A stretch of DNA of 64,000 nt from Spirodela intermedia (GCA_902729315.2 LR746275.1:1768501-1832500), one strand, 5' to 3'; numbered from the stretch's first letter, positions 1-12,139 are shown. Numbers and translations are program-made. Notes: a model not told the origin generated them from the sequence alone.

Positions 1-24
1 AGGCTGAAATGCCTAATCTCTATG

Positions 25-64
<40 letters not shown>

Positions 65-579
65 CTCTCTCTATCGGCTCATACTAAACATCGAATCTCC
101 ATAGACACCTAACCTCTAGAAGGTCATTGTGAAATAAATAGTGGCCAATGTGTGTAATTATCATCAAAGGGCGTGCCCTCTCATCTACGATATGTTTGTT
201 ACCAACCTTTTCTGTAATTTTTTGGTATTTTTCATTAATGGGGCTTGAATCTTCACCCTGACAGAAGAACAAGGAGGATAGACCTGTTTTACTACAGGAA
301 ATAATCTAGGCAGAAATGTGGACCAGAAGAATGGAACATTTAGTGTCATCAAGCTGGGCATCTTGGAATTTTTTTATCGAGGTTTATAATTTAATTCCAT
401 AGGGGGCTGGCAAGGCATTTAATTTAATTTATTATTGCTCAGTTTAATCCATAGATTTGATCTTCGCGTTTCACCATTAGCCGAGAACAAGCTATCCACG
501 CCGTGAGTTGACTCACACCCATCTAGCCCGGCTCATTCACACCCCTGTTTATCTCTCTATACTCGTTCTCATCCTGTTT

Positions 580-618
580 ATGGCTTCATGGGGAGATGAT
601 ATCACCCCATGAAGCCAT
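580..618. repeat. Inverted repeat with 14-bp perfect arms
   Basis: Positions 580-593 and 605-618 are exact reverse complements, and the 11-base centre contains a GATATC palindrome. The structure directly precedes a CT microsatellite. It could fold as a hairpin, but nothing shows that it is transcribed. Confidence 0.7.
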
Positions 619-1242
619 CTCTCTCTCTCTCTCTCTCTCTCTCCCTCTCTCTCTCAGGACTGTGTTCTCCACCTACGTAATGAGCACATGGGAAGGTCAC
701 GTGGCCTAATCTGTATTGTACGGTGCAAGCCAATAGGGAGATGCCTATGAGAAGGATAGGACATGCATATCTTGTCCGCTGCAGTATGCCACATAGAATC
801 CCATTTTTTTCTACTGTTAGTCCCTTCCATTATGCTCTCTCTCTCTCTCTCTCTCTATACTTGTCTCTTTCCCTCTCTATCTATCTACACATCTAGGTAC
901 CTAGCTTGCTAGCTACCTAGCCGTGGAACCATCAACCTCCTTATTCCAATAGTCAACTCAGCTTCTATGTGGATATGGGATGCCATTTTGAAATAATAAT
1001 AAAATATTTTGACTTCCCAACGGTTGAAAATATTTTTAAAGTGTAGATAGGCGGTAAATAGAGGATTAAATAATGGATGACCAGAACTAGTAGTACATAT
1101 AGTTCGTCGCATTATGATTTTTCACATAATTTTAAATACCATAATGAAAGTGTAGAAAAAATATCTTGTTGAAGGCCTTCAAGGCCTGCCAACCTTATAT
1201 TCTTAGAAGGCTTGCTCATATAGTATCATGGCTTCCAAACGC

Positions 1243-1295
1243 TGAAGGAGAGATTAAGAGAAAAAGGGAAGATCAGTAGAGAGAGATGGAAGAAA

Positions 1296-1344
<49 letters not shown>

Positions 1345-1620
1345 AGGGAAAGAGGGAAGATCATTAGAGGGAGAGGGAACAAAAGGAGAGAGAGAGAGAG
1401 AGATTAAGGGAAAGAGGGAAGATCAGTAGAGAGATAGAAGAAAAGGAGAGAGAGATTAAGAGAAAGAGGGAAGATCAGTAGAGAGAGATGGAAGAAAAGG
1501 AGAGAGAGAGAGATTAAGGGAAAGAGGGAAGACCAATAGAGAGATATGGAAGCAAGGGAAGGAGAGAGCGAGAGAGATTATGGGAAAGAGGGAAGATCAA
1601 TAGAGAGAGACAGAGAGGAG
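1243..1620. repeat. GA-rich compound minisatellite, six units
   Basis: Six imperfect units of about 50-90 bases follow one another. Each has a GATTAAGGGAAAGAGGGAAG-like core, then a GATCAGTAGAGAGA-like stretch, then a GA run of variable length. Cores begin near 1250, 1341, 1403, 1453, 1512 and 1577, and the last has TATGGG in place of TAAGGG. Differences in unit length come almost entirely from the GA runs. The block lies upstream of the SPCS3 promoter and encodes nothing convincing. Confidence 0.8.
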
Positions 1621-2044
1621 TCACATTTTGCAATAAACTTAATGGCCTCCAAAATAGGCCCATTAGCAATAGTTGGCTTGGCCCATCAAACTCATGAAAG
1701 GAAGGGCGTGTACTCAAGTCAGGACCAGGCCCAGTAAACAGAAGAAAGTCAACACTGCTTTTGGGGTAAGGTTGACTAAGGGATAATTCCTGGAATCTGA
1801 TTGGTCCACGCCATCTGCACCACGTAGAATAAGGGGTCTATGCTTTTGGGGGCAAATAAAGCTGGGAAACGGGGTGGAAAGTGGGCAGGAAGAGCGAGAA
1901 CGTAGAATAAGGGAAGGGGGGAGGAAGGCCCTTCGAGCTCTCATCCCTCGCCGAAGCGGCGATCGGAGCAGTCGGTCTCCGGAGAGGAGGGGGAGGAGGC
2001 ATTCGGTGAGTGAGCGGTAGTGAACGGAAGTTGGAGGAGCGGAG

Positions 2045-5000
2045 ATGCACTCGTTCGGGTACCGGGTGAACGCCTTGGTGACGTTCGCCGTGACGATCCT
2101 GGCGATGCTCTGCGCAATGGCCTCCCTCTCCGACAACCTCAATGTCCCCTCTCCGACCGCCGAAGTCGAGGTAGGGTCTTCTCTTCTTTGCTCGGTGTCA
2201 ATGGACTTCGAATCGTGTTTGTCCCCTTTGACGTGATCGAACTTTCTCCCATAACAGATTTTATCAAATGTGTATTCAATTTTTCCATTTTGACGGGCAT
2301 TCAATGGGAATTCATTTTTGTTCTTTGTATGATTGTTGTAGCGGACATATTTCTGAGTCACGATGACATTTTCCTCCCGCATGTTTGAAGAACGTTTCCG
2401 TTAAAACTTTGAAAGTTTTGTAAACGCCGATGCATTATTATCTCTTCGAAATTTTTCGCGTTGCTTTTAGCGAGATCTATGCTGTCGTCTGTCACTGCTA
2501 GGTTCCTGAAAAATGCTCGTGTCTATTTCCTTTTTTTGATATATTTTTTTGCATATTTTAGGTATTAAATATAAACTGGTTCCAGAGACAGCCTAATGGA
2601 AATGACGAGGTGATCATCAACCCTCTCAAATAATTTTTATGATTTTTTGGTTTATCATTTAGCATCCAATGTTAAATTTTTCTTTATTGTTCTTTTGTAT
2701 GCTTAAAACTCCTTATATGCATCTCTCTATGTTGTAGGAAAAAACTCAAAAACTGTCAAAAAATGGCATTTCTATAGCATGATCCATGATCAGAACCCTC
2801 GTCTATTTCATAATCATGACACGATGCCTTTTTTTTTGTTAATTTTCTTTAATGATGAAAGGCCAGGCGCTCCTCATCCTCTACTTGTCAACTACATCCC
2901 GTTCTCTGCCTGATAGGACGCAACTCACCACACTTTCCTCTCCAATGGGCTACACCAAATCCTCTCTTGCTGCTCCCTTGATGCAGCACTGACGTAGGAG
3001 ATAGCAGAATCTGGCATTGAATCTAGGAAGCATGACGAAGAAACCAGGTTTTGAATCCTCAGAACTGGCAAATCTAACCATTGAATTCACAAGGGCTTGT
3101 TGAGGCGGGCGACTTTAAATCCACAAGATCAAGATGGTTCCTCTTGAATCCACAAGGGTTGCTTGAATTCACATGCAAAAAGATAGAAACTTAAAAGGAG
3201 GGAAAATTTCTTAATAACTGAGCAATGCCTCTATTGCTACAATGTGGGTACTTTAAATAGGCTGAGTTTCCGTTATGGCGCCCTTAGAAGGACGGATTGG
3301 TTTTAGTGACACTTTAGAATAGATTTCAAGCGCTTTAAAACCGCTCTTAAAAATACCTTTAAAATGTGCTTTAAACCGCTTTTAAAAAATGCTTTAAAAA
3401 TGCGTTTAAAATAGGGCATCAAAACAAATTCAAAACGTACTAATAGCAGGAAAACTAATCTTTGATGCGTTTATGATGGGTTTTATTATGGGCATAATCT
3501 TATTTTCGGCCTTTTATGGTCTTGTTATCTTTTTCACCCATCCATCACACATCCAGAATGCTTAGCCCACCAATTTTCAGCCACCTGAGTAAAAACATTT
3601 CGCTGTTCTCTTTTATTGAAGTGATGCCCTACACACGGCCTCCTTCCGCAGACTCAATCCCCTTTGGCTTAGCATGGCTCGCCCTCTAGCTCTATCCCTT
3701 TATGTGGTCTCATGTCTCTCCTGCAACGGCCTAGCACTTGGCTTCTCTCCAGCCCGTTATTCTTGTCCCCATTTGTGGGTGCCTAGGCCTCTCCCTGTCT
3801 AGTGATAGACACCTGCTCACCTCTCCTCGTCATCTCTTGATCCTTGTTGGTGTTAACTGTGGCCAATTCGCTCTGAGGAGACAACAAGTGATAGAAAGAC
3901 TTTTGGATATCTGTTAAGCAGTTTCAGGGGACTAAATGTCAACGAAAACAAAGATTTACATTATATTATGTGGAGGAACCATAGCGGGTATTCCTCCAAA
4001 AAGTATTCCTCTATTGGAGTTAGATTTTTTAGCTGAAATGTATCCCTCATGAGCATTGCCCATTACTGTTTATGGGCTTTGAATTTTTGTCTACAATTTT
4101 TCTGTTGGATTTCCCGTTTTGTAGATGAGTCAGTGTATATATTCATTATCCCCGTCCATATTTCCTCTTTTTGAATGTTTTGCGAAAATGTTATGTAACA
4201 GATTTTTGTATGATAGTCTTCATCCTTCTCTTTCATTATTTGAATATTTGCTTTATATTGGTCTAACTTCTTGTTGAATATATAGTTTTTTTGTTATTAA
4301 AATTTCATTTCATTCAGGTGAGCTTGACAATGAATATATCTGCCAACCTTCAGACAGTGTTTACTTGGAACACGAAGCAGGTACACAAAAGGATAATCCT
4401 TCGTATGAGGAATTTTGTTGTTCTTTGTTCATATTGTTAATTTATTCTCTATTGATTTTTCCTGAATTCAATGAGATGACCTCCTCAATTAGAAATATTT
4501 CTTGTACTCAAAGTGTCATAATTATCTCAGGCAAGTGCTTATTTCATTTTTTGGCCAATGCTAAGTAGATTTCCTGCAACATTTTATTTTGCGAGTCTTC
4601 TTCTAAGCAATGGTCCTCACAACATGACTGATAGGTAGTAAGGCTTTGTTAAAATTCTTAAATCTGATTAGGCCAACGGGTCCTCTAGTCCATCTTAGTG
4701 GAGGACTGTATTCTTCTCCTTACTACCTCCTTTTCTGAAGGCCCTTCTTTTTGCATTAGTTTTGTTAACATATTTTGACAACTTATTGACAGAGGTCTAG
4801 ACTTCAAGAGAACAAACAGCCGATTGCTTATGAAGCTTTTTGTCTCCAGCTTTGGATAGCTTCTCATCTCCATCTGAGGTCTTCAAATTCCTTTTCTCGA
4901 ATACGATTATTGAAGATTTTGATCATCAACATTTGTACTTTTCCTTCTCCTCAAAAACCGGAATGATCTTGAATTTGAGCATGTCTTTCTTTAGTAGAAG

Positions 5001-8000
5001 CAACCATTTGAAAGCCACATTTGGCTATGTTTCTTTATCTCAGTGGCGTCGCCATTTCCTTCTTTATGTATTTCAGTCCATAAGCATTTTTAAGCATATT
5101 CAGCTTTAGAAACTCTTCAATGTTAAGTGCCTATTCTTCTGCTTGAAGAACAATCCAGCAGCTCATTTTCCCCGTACGCAACCCATATAATTACCTTCTT
5201 ACCGTTTTTCCTTTTGAGCAAATGTACTGCTGCCACTTCCATTGGATGGAACATCCTTTGAACAGTTTTTGCACTAGCTCATTAAATACTTCGACTGAGT
5301 CAAGCCCCTTAAAATTTGGAACATTTTAAAGCTTTATTCTTGAAGCCATAGTAAAGACAGGACTCGATTGTAATCAGTCTTCGAAAACCCATGTAGTGGC
5401 TGGAGGGTGGATCCGGTATTTCCGCTTGGATGATTCTCCTAATTAATTTTCAATGTCCAATACATTATTTGACTATTTCTGCCTTCTGTTCCATTGATAA
5501 TACGTTTTCTTCCCTAGGAAATCTGGCATTTCAGTTAAAATAAACCCCAATGCATCAAGCTTTCGGAATACTGTATTGCAGTACCTCTTGAATCAGTACT
5601 CTGTATTTTTCATTGTTGTTGGGCCATAAACAGAGATCGAAGCCCACTCTAACTGATCTTGTTTTCCTCTGAAGATTGATTCCCTACCATGCTGTGTCCG
5701 CGTTCATGGAAAAATAATGAGCAAGTTTTCTTTCATTCTATGTCACGCACTGATCCAGCGTCTGTAATTCTTTTTCTATTATTAATTAAAAGGGATTTAA
5801 AGGCTTCCTCAGAAAAAAAAAAAAAAAAGTGGAAGAAGACGTTGAGCATATTTGCTCATCTTTGTTTTTGAAAATTTTCAAGATGGTGTATGCCTGTGTA
5901 TTATGACTGTAAGGGCTACATGCAAATTACCAACCATATAAAAATCAAAAGTGCTGGAGATAACATGACTGGCAGAAATACTACGACTAGAAGGCACAGC
6001 AGAGACAAACGATCTTCCTCAAGAAACAAGATGATAGATAGAACGAGGGAAAAAAACGCCTAGAAGAAAGATTATCCCTGACCTTAATCGAATTCATTAA
6101 GCAAGTCTGATGATTACTTCCCACTTCCGCTGCTCTTGGCTGATTAATCTCTTGAATCTGTCACAAGTGGGAAACCTCTTGGTGACCAGTTTCTGTGGGA
6201 ACTTTTATTTCTGAGGGGAGTCAACTCTTGCAAGCCGTTCTCCCCCTCTGAAATCTAGACCCACCATTAGCATGATCTTTTGCAAGAGAATAAACAGCAA
6301 ACAACAATTTTGGATTCCTTCTTCATTTTCACTTGACCTCCTGATCTCTGTTGTCTAAAATATATTCCACCACACATTTGCTTATCTACGTTGATCTATC
6401 ACCAATTGTTCGTCATCTACTGTACGCAATATATTTTTTTGCATATTATTTTTCGTTTCAAACATTTTCCTACGTCCTTTCTATTATGACGCATGGATTT
6501 TGATCTGTTGTAAAATAAATTTTAGTGTTCACTTCTTGGTGCAATTTTTTTATTTTCTTGAATTTTCTTTCATCCGCTGGTTTTTAGAAATTATTCCGCG
6601 GTAGGGACTCCTAGCCTCTTGACCGATATATAATATCCTCCGTGGTAAAATTTTCCATGCTTTTCTCTCATGTTAGCCCTATACAGGTATTTGTCTTCGT
6701 AGCTGCAGAGTATGAAACTCCACAGAATTCCTTGAACCAGGTAAGTTTGAACAACTTCTCACCATTCCATGCGAAAAATGCAATATCTGTTGCCTCTTTC
6801 CTCAGCTATGCATAGCAATCTGAACGCTTCAGCGGCCACAATTGTAATTATATAATAATTTAGGATAATCCTTTCAATCTTTTGGTAGTTAATGGGGGCA
6901 ACGTCAATGAGACCAAACAGAAGGTGCATAAAATGGTTTACTTAGGAATCTCGAGATGATGCAAGAAAGTGCGATTCTCTTTGAAATCACCTCAAAAAGC
7001 ATGATGCTACATTCACTTGACAGTCAACTTATCTAAGCCCAATCCTATGGCTGCTAATTTTTCTTCGGTATTTCCTTGGAAAACTTGGCGTCTGTTCATC
7101 ATTAACCCGCAGTTTATGTTGACTTGGGTATAGATCCAATATATATATATATATATATATTATACAAATTTGTGTATAGTTCCTGCTGGCCATGGCACTT
7201 GAATGTGTTAAAATGGAAAGAGACGCACTTCATTTTGTTCCCTATTAGTTCCTTTTCTAGGGATTTTTACCAAACTAAGTAGCCATTCTTTCGTGGTCCA
7301 ACAACCTTCATGAAACTCTCATTGACTTCTCCCTACCCGCTAAATGGCTGTTCAGCCTAAATTAACTCATAACTCCACTCTGGATACAAGGCGGAAAATA
7401 CAGAAAACTTAAAGCACGCACATATCATTGAGTCCTCGTTCAGATGCTTTTTCTCTTCTTTTTTTTCTCTTTTTTTTTTTTATTTTAAAACCGGTTGCTT
7501 TCATAAGTAACGCTTATCGGAGATGGGATTATGAGAATGTTGATGAGGATATTTAGTTCAGATTGATATTTCATCAGAATTACCGATTAGTCCTGTCCCC
7601 TTTTTCTTTGCTACTCGTGCAAGGATTGATTTCTCTTGTACTATATAACATGCTTCGCTCCCTCTTTTTTTTAATAAAAAAACTCATAATTATAATTTTT
7701 TTATTAATTCTTTTGGATTTATTTCTTGGTTTCTCCTTTTTGTTTTTCTCTCTACATCTCATATTATGCAGAATAAAATTATCTCATAATTTCTCAAAAT
7801 CTAGATCTCCTGTTCTTGACTCGATGAAATTGAAATATTTCCCACATCACCGCACGTTGCCTTTGCAAAATAGAGAACAGACGGCGGAGATTTGTCACAG
7901 AAGACAACCCTTTCGAGAAAGCTCGGCCGTTGACTCAATAAGTCAACGCCACTTACTCCGGGAACCCATCCCGGGCTCTGTTTTTTGTTATTATTTATTG

Positions 8001-8452
8001 TTCTCATATCTCCCTCTGATCTAAGTTCTGACTTTGTAAGTTCACGCTGCATATTTCATGAAGATCAGCATCTCACCGGTGGCATCTGTTTGGATCAGGT
8101 TTCTCTTTGGGACGGAATCATCCTCTCCAAGGATAGTGCGACATTCTCCATCCACACCACGAACAAGTACCGCTTCATCGATCAGGCAAGCAACTGAATG
8201 AGTTCCTGGGTTGCTTCTTATTTCTGAGCCTGGTTGATTCCCAGGCCCAAATATAGAATAAAAATGGTCGATCTGACTCTGGTGATGTCCCAACATCTTG
8301 TTCTTGTTGTTCTTGCTGTTCTTCAGGGGAGCAACCTCCGGGGGAAGGATGTCAACCTGACCCTGCACTGGCACGTCATGCCGAAGACAGGGAAGATGTT
8401 CGCCGATCGGATTGTGATGGCGGGCTATCGCCTCCCAGAGGAGTACAGATAG
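2045..8452 (+). CDS. SPCS3: Signal peptidase complex subunit 3 (SPC22/23 type)
   Basis: Accessory subunit of the ER signal peptidase complex, which cleaves signal peptides from secretory proteins. Six exons: 2045-2170, 2562-2609, 4318-4380, 6687-6740, 8099-8185, 8327-8452, giving 167 residues, the length I remember for the Arabidopsis protein. The product starts [14 protein letters not shown]. One membrane anchor lies at about residues 8-28, followed by a lumenal domain containing [35 protein letters not shown] and [18 protein letters not shown]. These are family hallmarks and run to the C-terminus. All introns lie between codons. The fifth intron has a GC donor (GCAAGC at 8186) instead of GT, and no usable GT site lies nearby. 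Donor 2 (GTGATC) is also weak. The ATG was chosen because it matches the family N-terminus. The identification is secure; the splice sites are manual. Confidence 0.95.
2610..6686 (+). other. Two long SPCS3 introns without a recognised gene
   Basis: Intron 2 (2610-4317) and intron 3 (4381-6686) are AT-rich and much longer than the 48-63 base exons around them. Intron 2 contains a region near 3040-3180 where GAATCCACAAGG-like phrases recur, and another near 3320-3420 where GCTTTAAAA-like phrases recur. The reverse strand of intron 3, about 4690-5650, has fragmentary open frames that could be a decayed insertion. I could not match it to any element. Confidence 0.4.
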
Positions 8453-9883
8453 AGTGAGGTCATCCCCCCCATCTCACTTATTTTCTCTTTTCTAGAGAGA
8501 GAGAGAGAGAGAGAGAGAGCTGATCTTGGTAGCATTAATGAAAACTTCAAGATTTTCCCACAGTTCAAGAAGAATTTTAAGATCAAATGATTGGCCCTTG
8601 TAAGAATTAATGATCTTAATGGAATGCCTTAATTTGAGTTTAAGAAGAAAAATTCTCTCTCTCCTCTCTGTCTCTTTCTCTCTCTCACTCACTCTCTCTT
8701 TCTTTCTCTCTTTTTCTCTTTCTCTCTCACTCACTCTCTCTCTCTCTCTTTCTCTTTCTGTCTCTCTCTACCACTCACTCTCTCTCTCTCTCTTTCTCTC
8801 TCTCACTCGCTATCTTCCTCTCACACTCACTCTCTCTTTCTCCTTCTCTCTCACTCGCTATCTTTCTCTCACACTCACTCTCTCTTTCTCCTTCTCTCTC
8901 ATTCGCTCTCTCTCTCTCTCTTTCTCTTTCTCTCTCACTCTCTCTCTCTATCTCTTTTCTCTTACACACACTCTCACTCTCTTTCTCTCTCACACTCACT
9001 CTCTCACTCTCTCTTTCTCTCTCTCACTCTCTCTCTCTCTATCTCTTTCTCTCTCACATACACTCTCACTCTCTTTCTCTCTCTCTCTCACTCTCTCACT
9101 CTCTCACTTTCTCTCACTCTCTCTCACTCTCTCTCTCTCTCTGGGTTTGGGCCATATGGCGATACCTTCGCTTTACTTTATGGGTTTTTGTCTAAACATG
9201 GGCTGGACTAGATCCTGGGAAATTCAAAAGTCAACGGGCTCGGACTAACCCTCGTCCGTTGACATTCGTTAACAAAAATATGAATATATTTATCTTATCC
9301 AAAACCCGTCTTTTACGTTTTTTTATGAATTAATTTACTAAACCCCCATCTCGTTCCTATGGATGAAATCGGACGGTGGAGATGAGAAGGTAAGACCCGG
9401 GTGGTAGTTTCCTGAGACCTCCAATGTAGCCAGAACCGCGGAATCTACGGAGAATCCTGGTTGTCCAGAAGGGATCATCGCATCGTAAATTTATTCAATA
9501 TCCTCCTCACAATTCTCTAAAACAAAAATTCATCCTCAGAAATATATTTGCGTACGTACCCATATGCACAGATATCGACGCATTCTGGACCACCGAGAAT
9601 TCCGGCCCATTAAATCCCTCAGTGTCTGGCAGATTTTATTAGGTCATAGTGGGCTCCATCGTCTGCTGTTTAATCCGAGTTATAGGTAGAAGAGAGAGAA
9701 AGAGAGGGAGAGAGAGCGAGAGAGAGAGAGATTGTTGGGGTGTTATTGGGCCGCCTTGGGGCCCAATAATTTGTCGGGGGCGTCGTTTGGGATTTAACTA
9801 ATCGCCTCGGTCTTCGGCTTTATTTACCAAATATTTATTTTTTCCTTCACTCTTTTCTTTTTCCAGGCTGAAAATCAAGTGGA
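8453..9883. other. Intergenic DNA between SPCS3 and AILP1
   Basis: Apart from GA and CT repeats (8497-8519, the large tract at 8646-9142, and 9689-9730) no gene or RNA is recognised. The first few hundred bases probably include the SPCS3 3' UTR. Confidence 0.6.
8646..9142. repeat. Interrupted CT-rich satellite tract
   Basis: About 500 bases consist almost wholly of CT with regular interruptions such as CACTCGCTATCTT, ACACTCACTC and TTTCTCCTTC. The block from 8811 to 8900 holds two near-identical longer units. It reads through as serine/leucine-rich frames on the plus strand and arginine/glutamate-rich frames on the minus strand, so long open frames here are compositional artefacts. It starts about 190 bases after the SPCS3 stop codon. 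Confidence 0.85.
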
Positions 9884-9972
9884 CTGGCTCACTTGGCGAC
9901 GGGCCCAATAGTCCCTCCTGTAGATATTTTTGTCCCTTCAACCACGTGACAAACTTACATTGACCTCACAGT

Positions 9973-10021
<49 letters not shown>

Positions 10022-10180
10022 GCCCAGTTGGCGACGGCACAATAACCCCTCCAGCCTTTATGCCACCTGGCAATCCTTACACATATGGAGAGAGGCCTAG
10101 TTGGCGATGGGCAGTAACCCTCTAGTAGATATTTTGGCTTTATGCCACGTGGCAATGGTACATTGACCAATCACAGAGAG
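9884..10180 (+). repeat. Three G-box-bearing direct repeats upstream of AILP1
   Basis: Three diverged units of about 70-90 bases start near 9884, 10021 and 10094. Each opens with GGCyyAsTTGGCGAyGGsC-like sequence, continues with AATA(A)CCCTC and ends with a G-box-like palindrome: CACGTG at 9943-9948, CCACCTGG at 10063-10070 and CCACGTGG at 10145-10152. GA microsatellites at 9980-10017 and 10174-10192 separate or follow the units. The last G-box is about 85 bases upstream of the AILP1 TATA box. G-boxes bind bZIP and bHLH factors in plants; regulation of AILP1 by them is inference. Confidence 0.65.
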
Positions 10181-10237
10181 AGAGAGAGAGAAGAGGGATG
10201 CTGCTGCAGGAACAGTATGAAAGCCGTCCCCGTCGGC

Positions 10238-10245
10238 TATAAATA
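10238..10245 (+). promoter_or_regulatory. AILP1: TATA box of the AILP1-like gene
   Basis: TATAAATA lies 121 bases before the start codon, within a GC-rich stretch. This is a typical distance for a plant core promoter with a short 5' UTR, and puts transcription initiation near 10270. Confidence 0.7.
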
Positions 10246-10358
10246 CCACAGAAAGCTCTGTTCCCGTCTCCACGTTTTCTACCCTCTGAGGCAAGGTTTT
10301 TCCGGAAACTGCCACCACGGCGGAGAAGAGTAAAGAGAGAGGGAGGGGATTGGGGACA

Positions 10359-12020
10359 ATGCTGGGCATTTTCAGCGGAACGGTGGTGCCGCCACCGGAG
10401 GAGCTGGTCGCCGCGGGGAGCCGCTCGCCGTCGCCGAAAACGACGGCGTCGGATCTGGTGGCGAGGTTCCAGGAGATCGCCTCGCCGGCGATGTCGGTGC
10501 GGATCGGCGACGGCGACGGCGGTCACCTGGCCTACTCCCACCGTGGCGAGTCCGCCTTCAATGCTAGGTATTCGTATAGCCCTAACAGAACCACCGCCTC
10601 ACCTCTGGACAAGCAGATCTGGTTCTGATTCGACGATTAATGGAAAGAATGCTGTTATATATTCGAAGAGATTTAAAAAATGGAAGTAAAAAAATGAGGC
10701 TTCGACAGAGAGTGATTAAATGACTTGCAGGCTCCGTTGGGAGGAAGGAGACCGGATTGGGACTGTTCCATCTTGCGAGATCCAGAATGAACCACTGGTC
10801 AGCGACTGTGATTATTTGGCGCATTATTTTCCGAGTCAACTTTTCTAGCTCCGAGACAAATGATCTGGAGGATAATGCACCTCTTTTGGATCCGGATCTG
10901 GCTCTTTAGAAGTCAGACCAAGAATCGTGATCAGATTTGGATGTGACCATTGAAACTGGTTTGGGTTGATGTATCTGAACAGGCTGGATCTCTGTTCAAA
11001 GAACGGATCTGATATTCCGAGGCTGACACACTGTCTATCTGGTTGACCTAAAAATGGCTTCTGTGTTTTTTGTTAATCTTCCACGATTCTATAAAAAAAA
11101 AAAAAAAAAAAAAGCCCAGTGATCTGACCTACGGAGGTGCATGAATCAGGGAGAAAACGAGTTCAAGAAAACCACAGATCCTAGATGTGTTGATTGACTC
11201 TTCCGATTCTTCCCACCTTCCTTCCTCACGATCTCATCTTCTGTCGATGATTAACTCGCAGATCATTCGCGGTGAAGGACGAGATTTACTGCCTGTTCGA
11301 AGGGGCTCTCGATAATCTGGGGAGCCTGAGGCAGCATTACGGCCTCTCCAAGAACGCCAGCGAGGTCCTGCTGGTGATCGAGGCCTACAAGGCTCTGCGT
11401 GACAGAGCTCCCCATCCCCCCAGCCGTATGGTCGGCCTTCTCAGCGGGAGCTTCGCCTTCCTCGTTTTCGACGGCTCAACATCCTCCCTCTTCGCCGCTT
11501 CAGTAAGTTCTTACCAGCATCGAGCTCTGCCATCGTTCTACCAGGCTCTGAAGACGAATTGAGGATGCAATTGTGGGCTTCAGGACCCCGAAGGGAAGGT
11601 GCCTCTGTACTGGGGAACCACCGCAGACGGCTGCGTCGCCTTCTGTGACGACGTCGATCTGCTCAAAGGCTCCTGCGGCAAGTCCCTCGCCCCCTTTCCC
11701 CGAGGTGCCTGCGACTCTCTCTCTCTCTCTCTCTGTCTTTCTGCTATGGATCTCTGTCTCTGAGCTGGCGGGGTATCTGTTGGTCATTCGCAGGGTGTTT
11801 CTACTCGACCAACATGGGAGGGTTGAGGAGCTACGAGAACCCCAAGAACAGGGTGACTGCCGTCCCCTCGCCGGAGGGTGAGATCTGCGGCGCCACCTTC
11901 AAGGTCTTCCTCCCTCCTCGCCCTGAAACCTCTCGCCCCCTCCTCTTCTCTCCTCTGAATCCTCATCCTCCCTCCGACTCACAGGTGGAGGCGACCGCCC
12001 TCTTCGCCGCCACCCTCTAG
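10359..12020 (+). CDS. AILP1: Aluminium-induced/TSJT1-like protein with YGL and LRDR motifs
   Basis: Five exons (10359-10567, 11262-11502, 11584-11704, 11794-11903, 11985-12020) encode 238 residues. The protein belongs to the DUF3700 family, related in fold to class II glutamine amidotransferases. Members respond to aluminium, auxin and dark stress, and their biochemical activity is unknown to me. It opens MLGIFSGTVVPPPEELVAAG, has YGL at 96-98 and LRDR at 115-118, and carries VPLYWGTTADG, FCDDVDLLKG and GGLRSYENPKNRVTAVP. It lacks the N-terminal catalytic cysteine of true amidotransferases. The ATG at 10359 matches the family start. Intron 4 (11904-11984) is 81 bases, in frame and stop-free, with a poor donor (GTCTTC). 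If it is retained, the protein gains 27 residues before the VEATALFAATL tail. The spliced form fits the family better. Confidence 0.93.
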
Positions 12021-12139
12021 GGCGCCGCCATCTCTTCTCCGAAAAGTCAATCGGCTCCTCGCGGTCACCTTCCTTCGTTCCACTGTTTCTCGCTTCCGGT
12101 CTCTGAAAGCAGAAGCTGACGTTGTATTATTGGCCTAGG

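Larger units (their letters stand above)
1..2044. other. Intergenic DNA and SPCS3 promoter region
   Basis: No gene is recognised here. Several CT tracts occur (about 27-73, 617-654 and 836-856), with a short inverted repeat at 580-618 and a GA-rich minisatellite at 1243-1620. The last 200 bases before the SPCS3 start are GC-rich and purine-rich and probably hold its promoter and 5' UTR. I see no clear TATA box. The open frames overlapping 1714-2388 on either strand are GC-rich shadows of the SPCS3 first exon and promoter. Confidence 0.6.

Noticed and set aside
8610-9248. 212-residue plus-strand frame
   Set aside because: Ser/Leu translation of the CT-rich tract after SPCS3.
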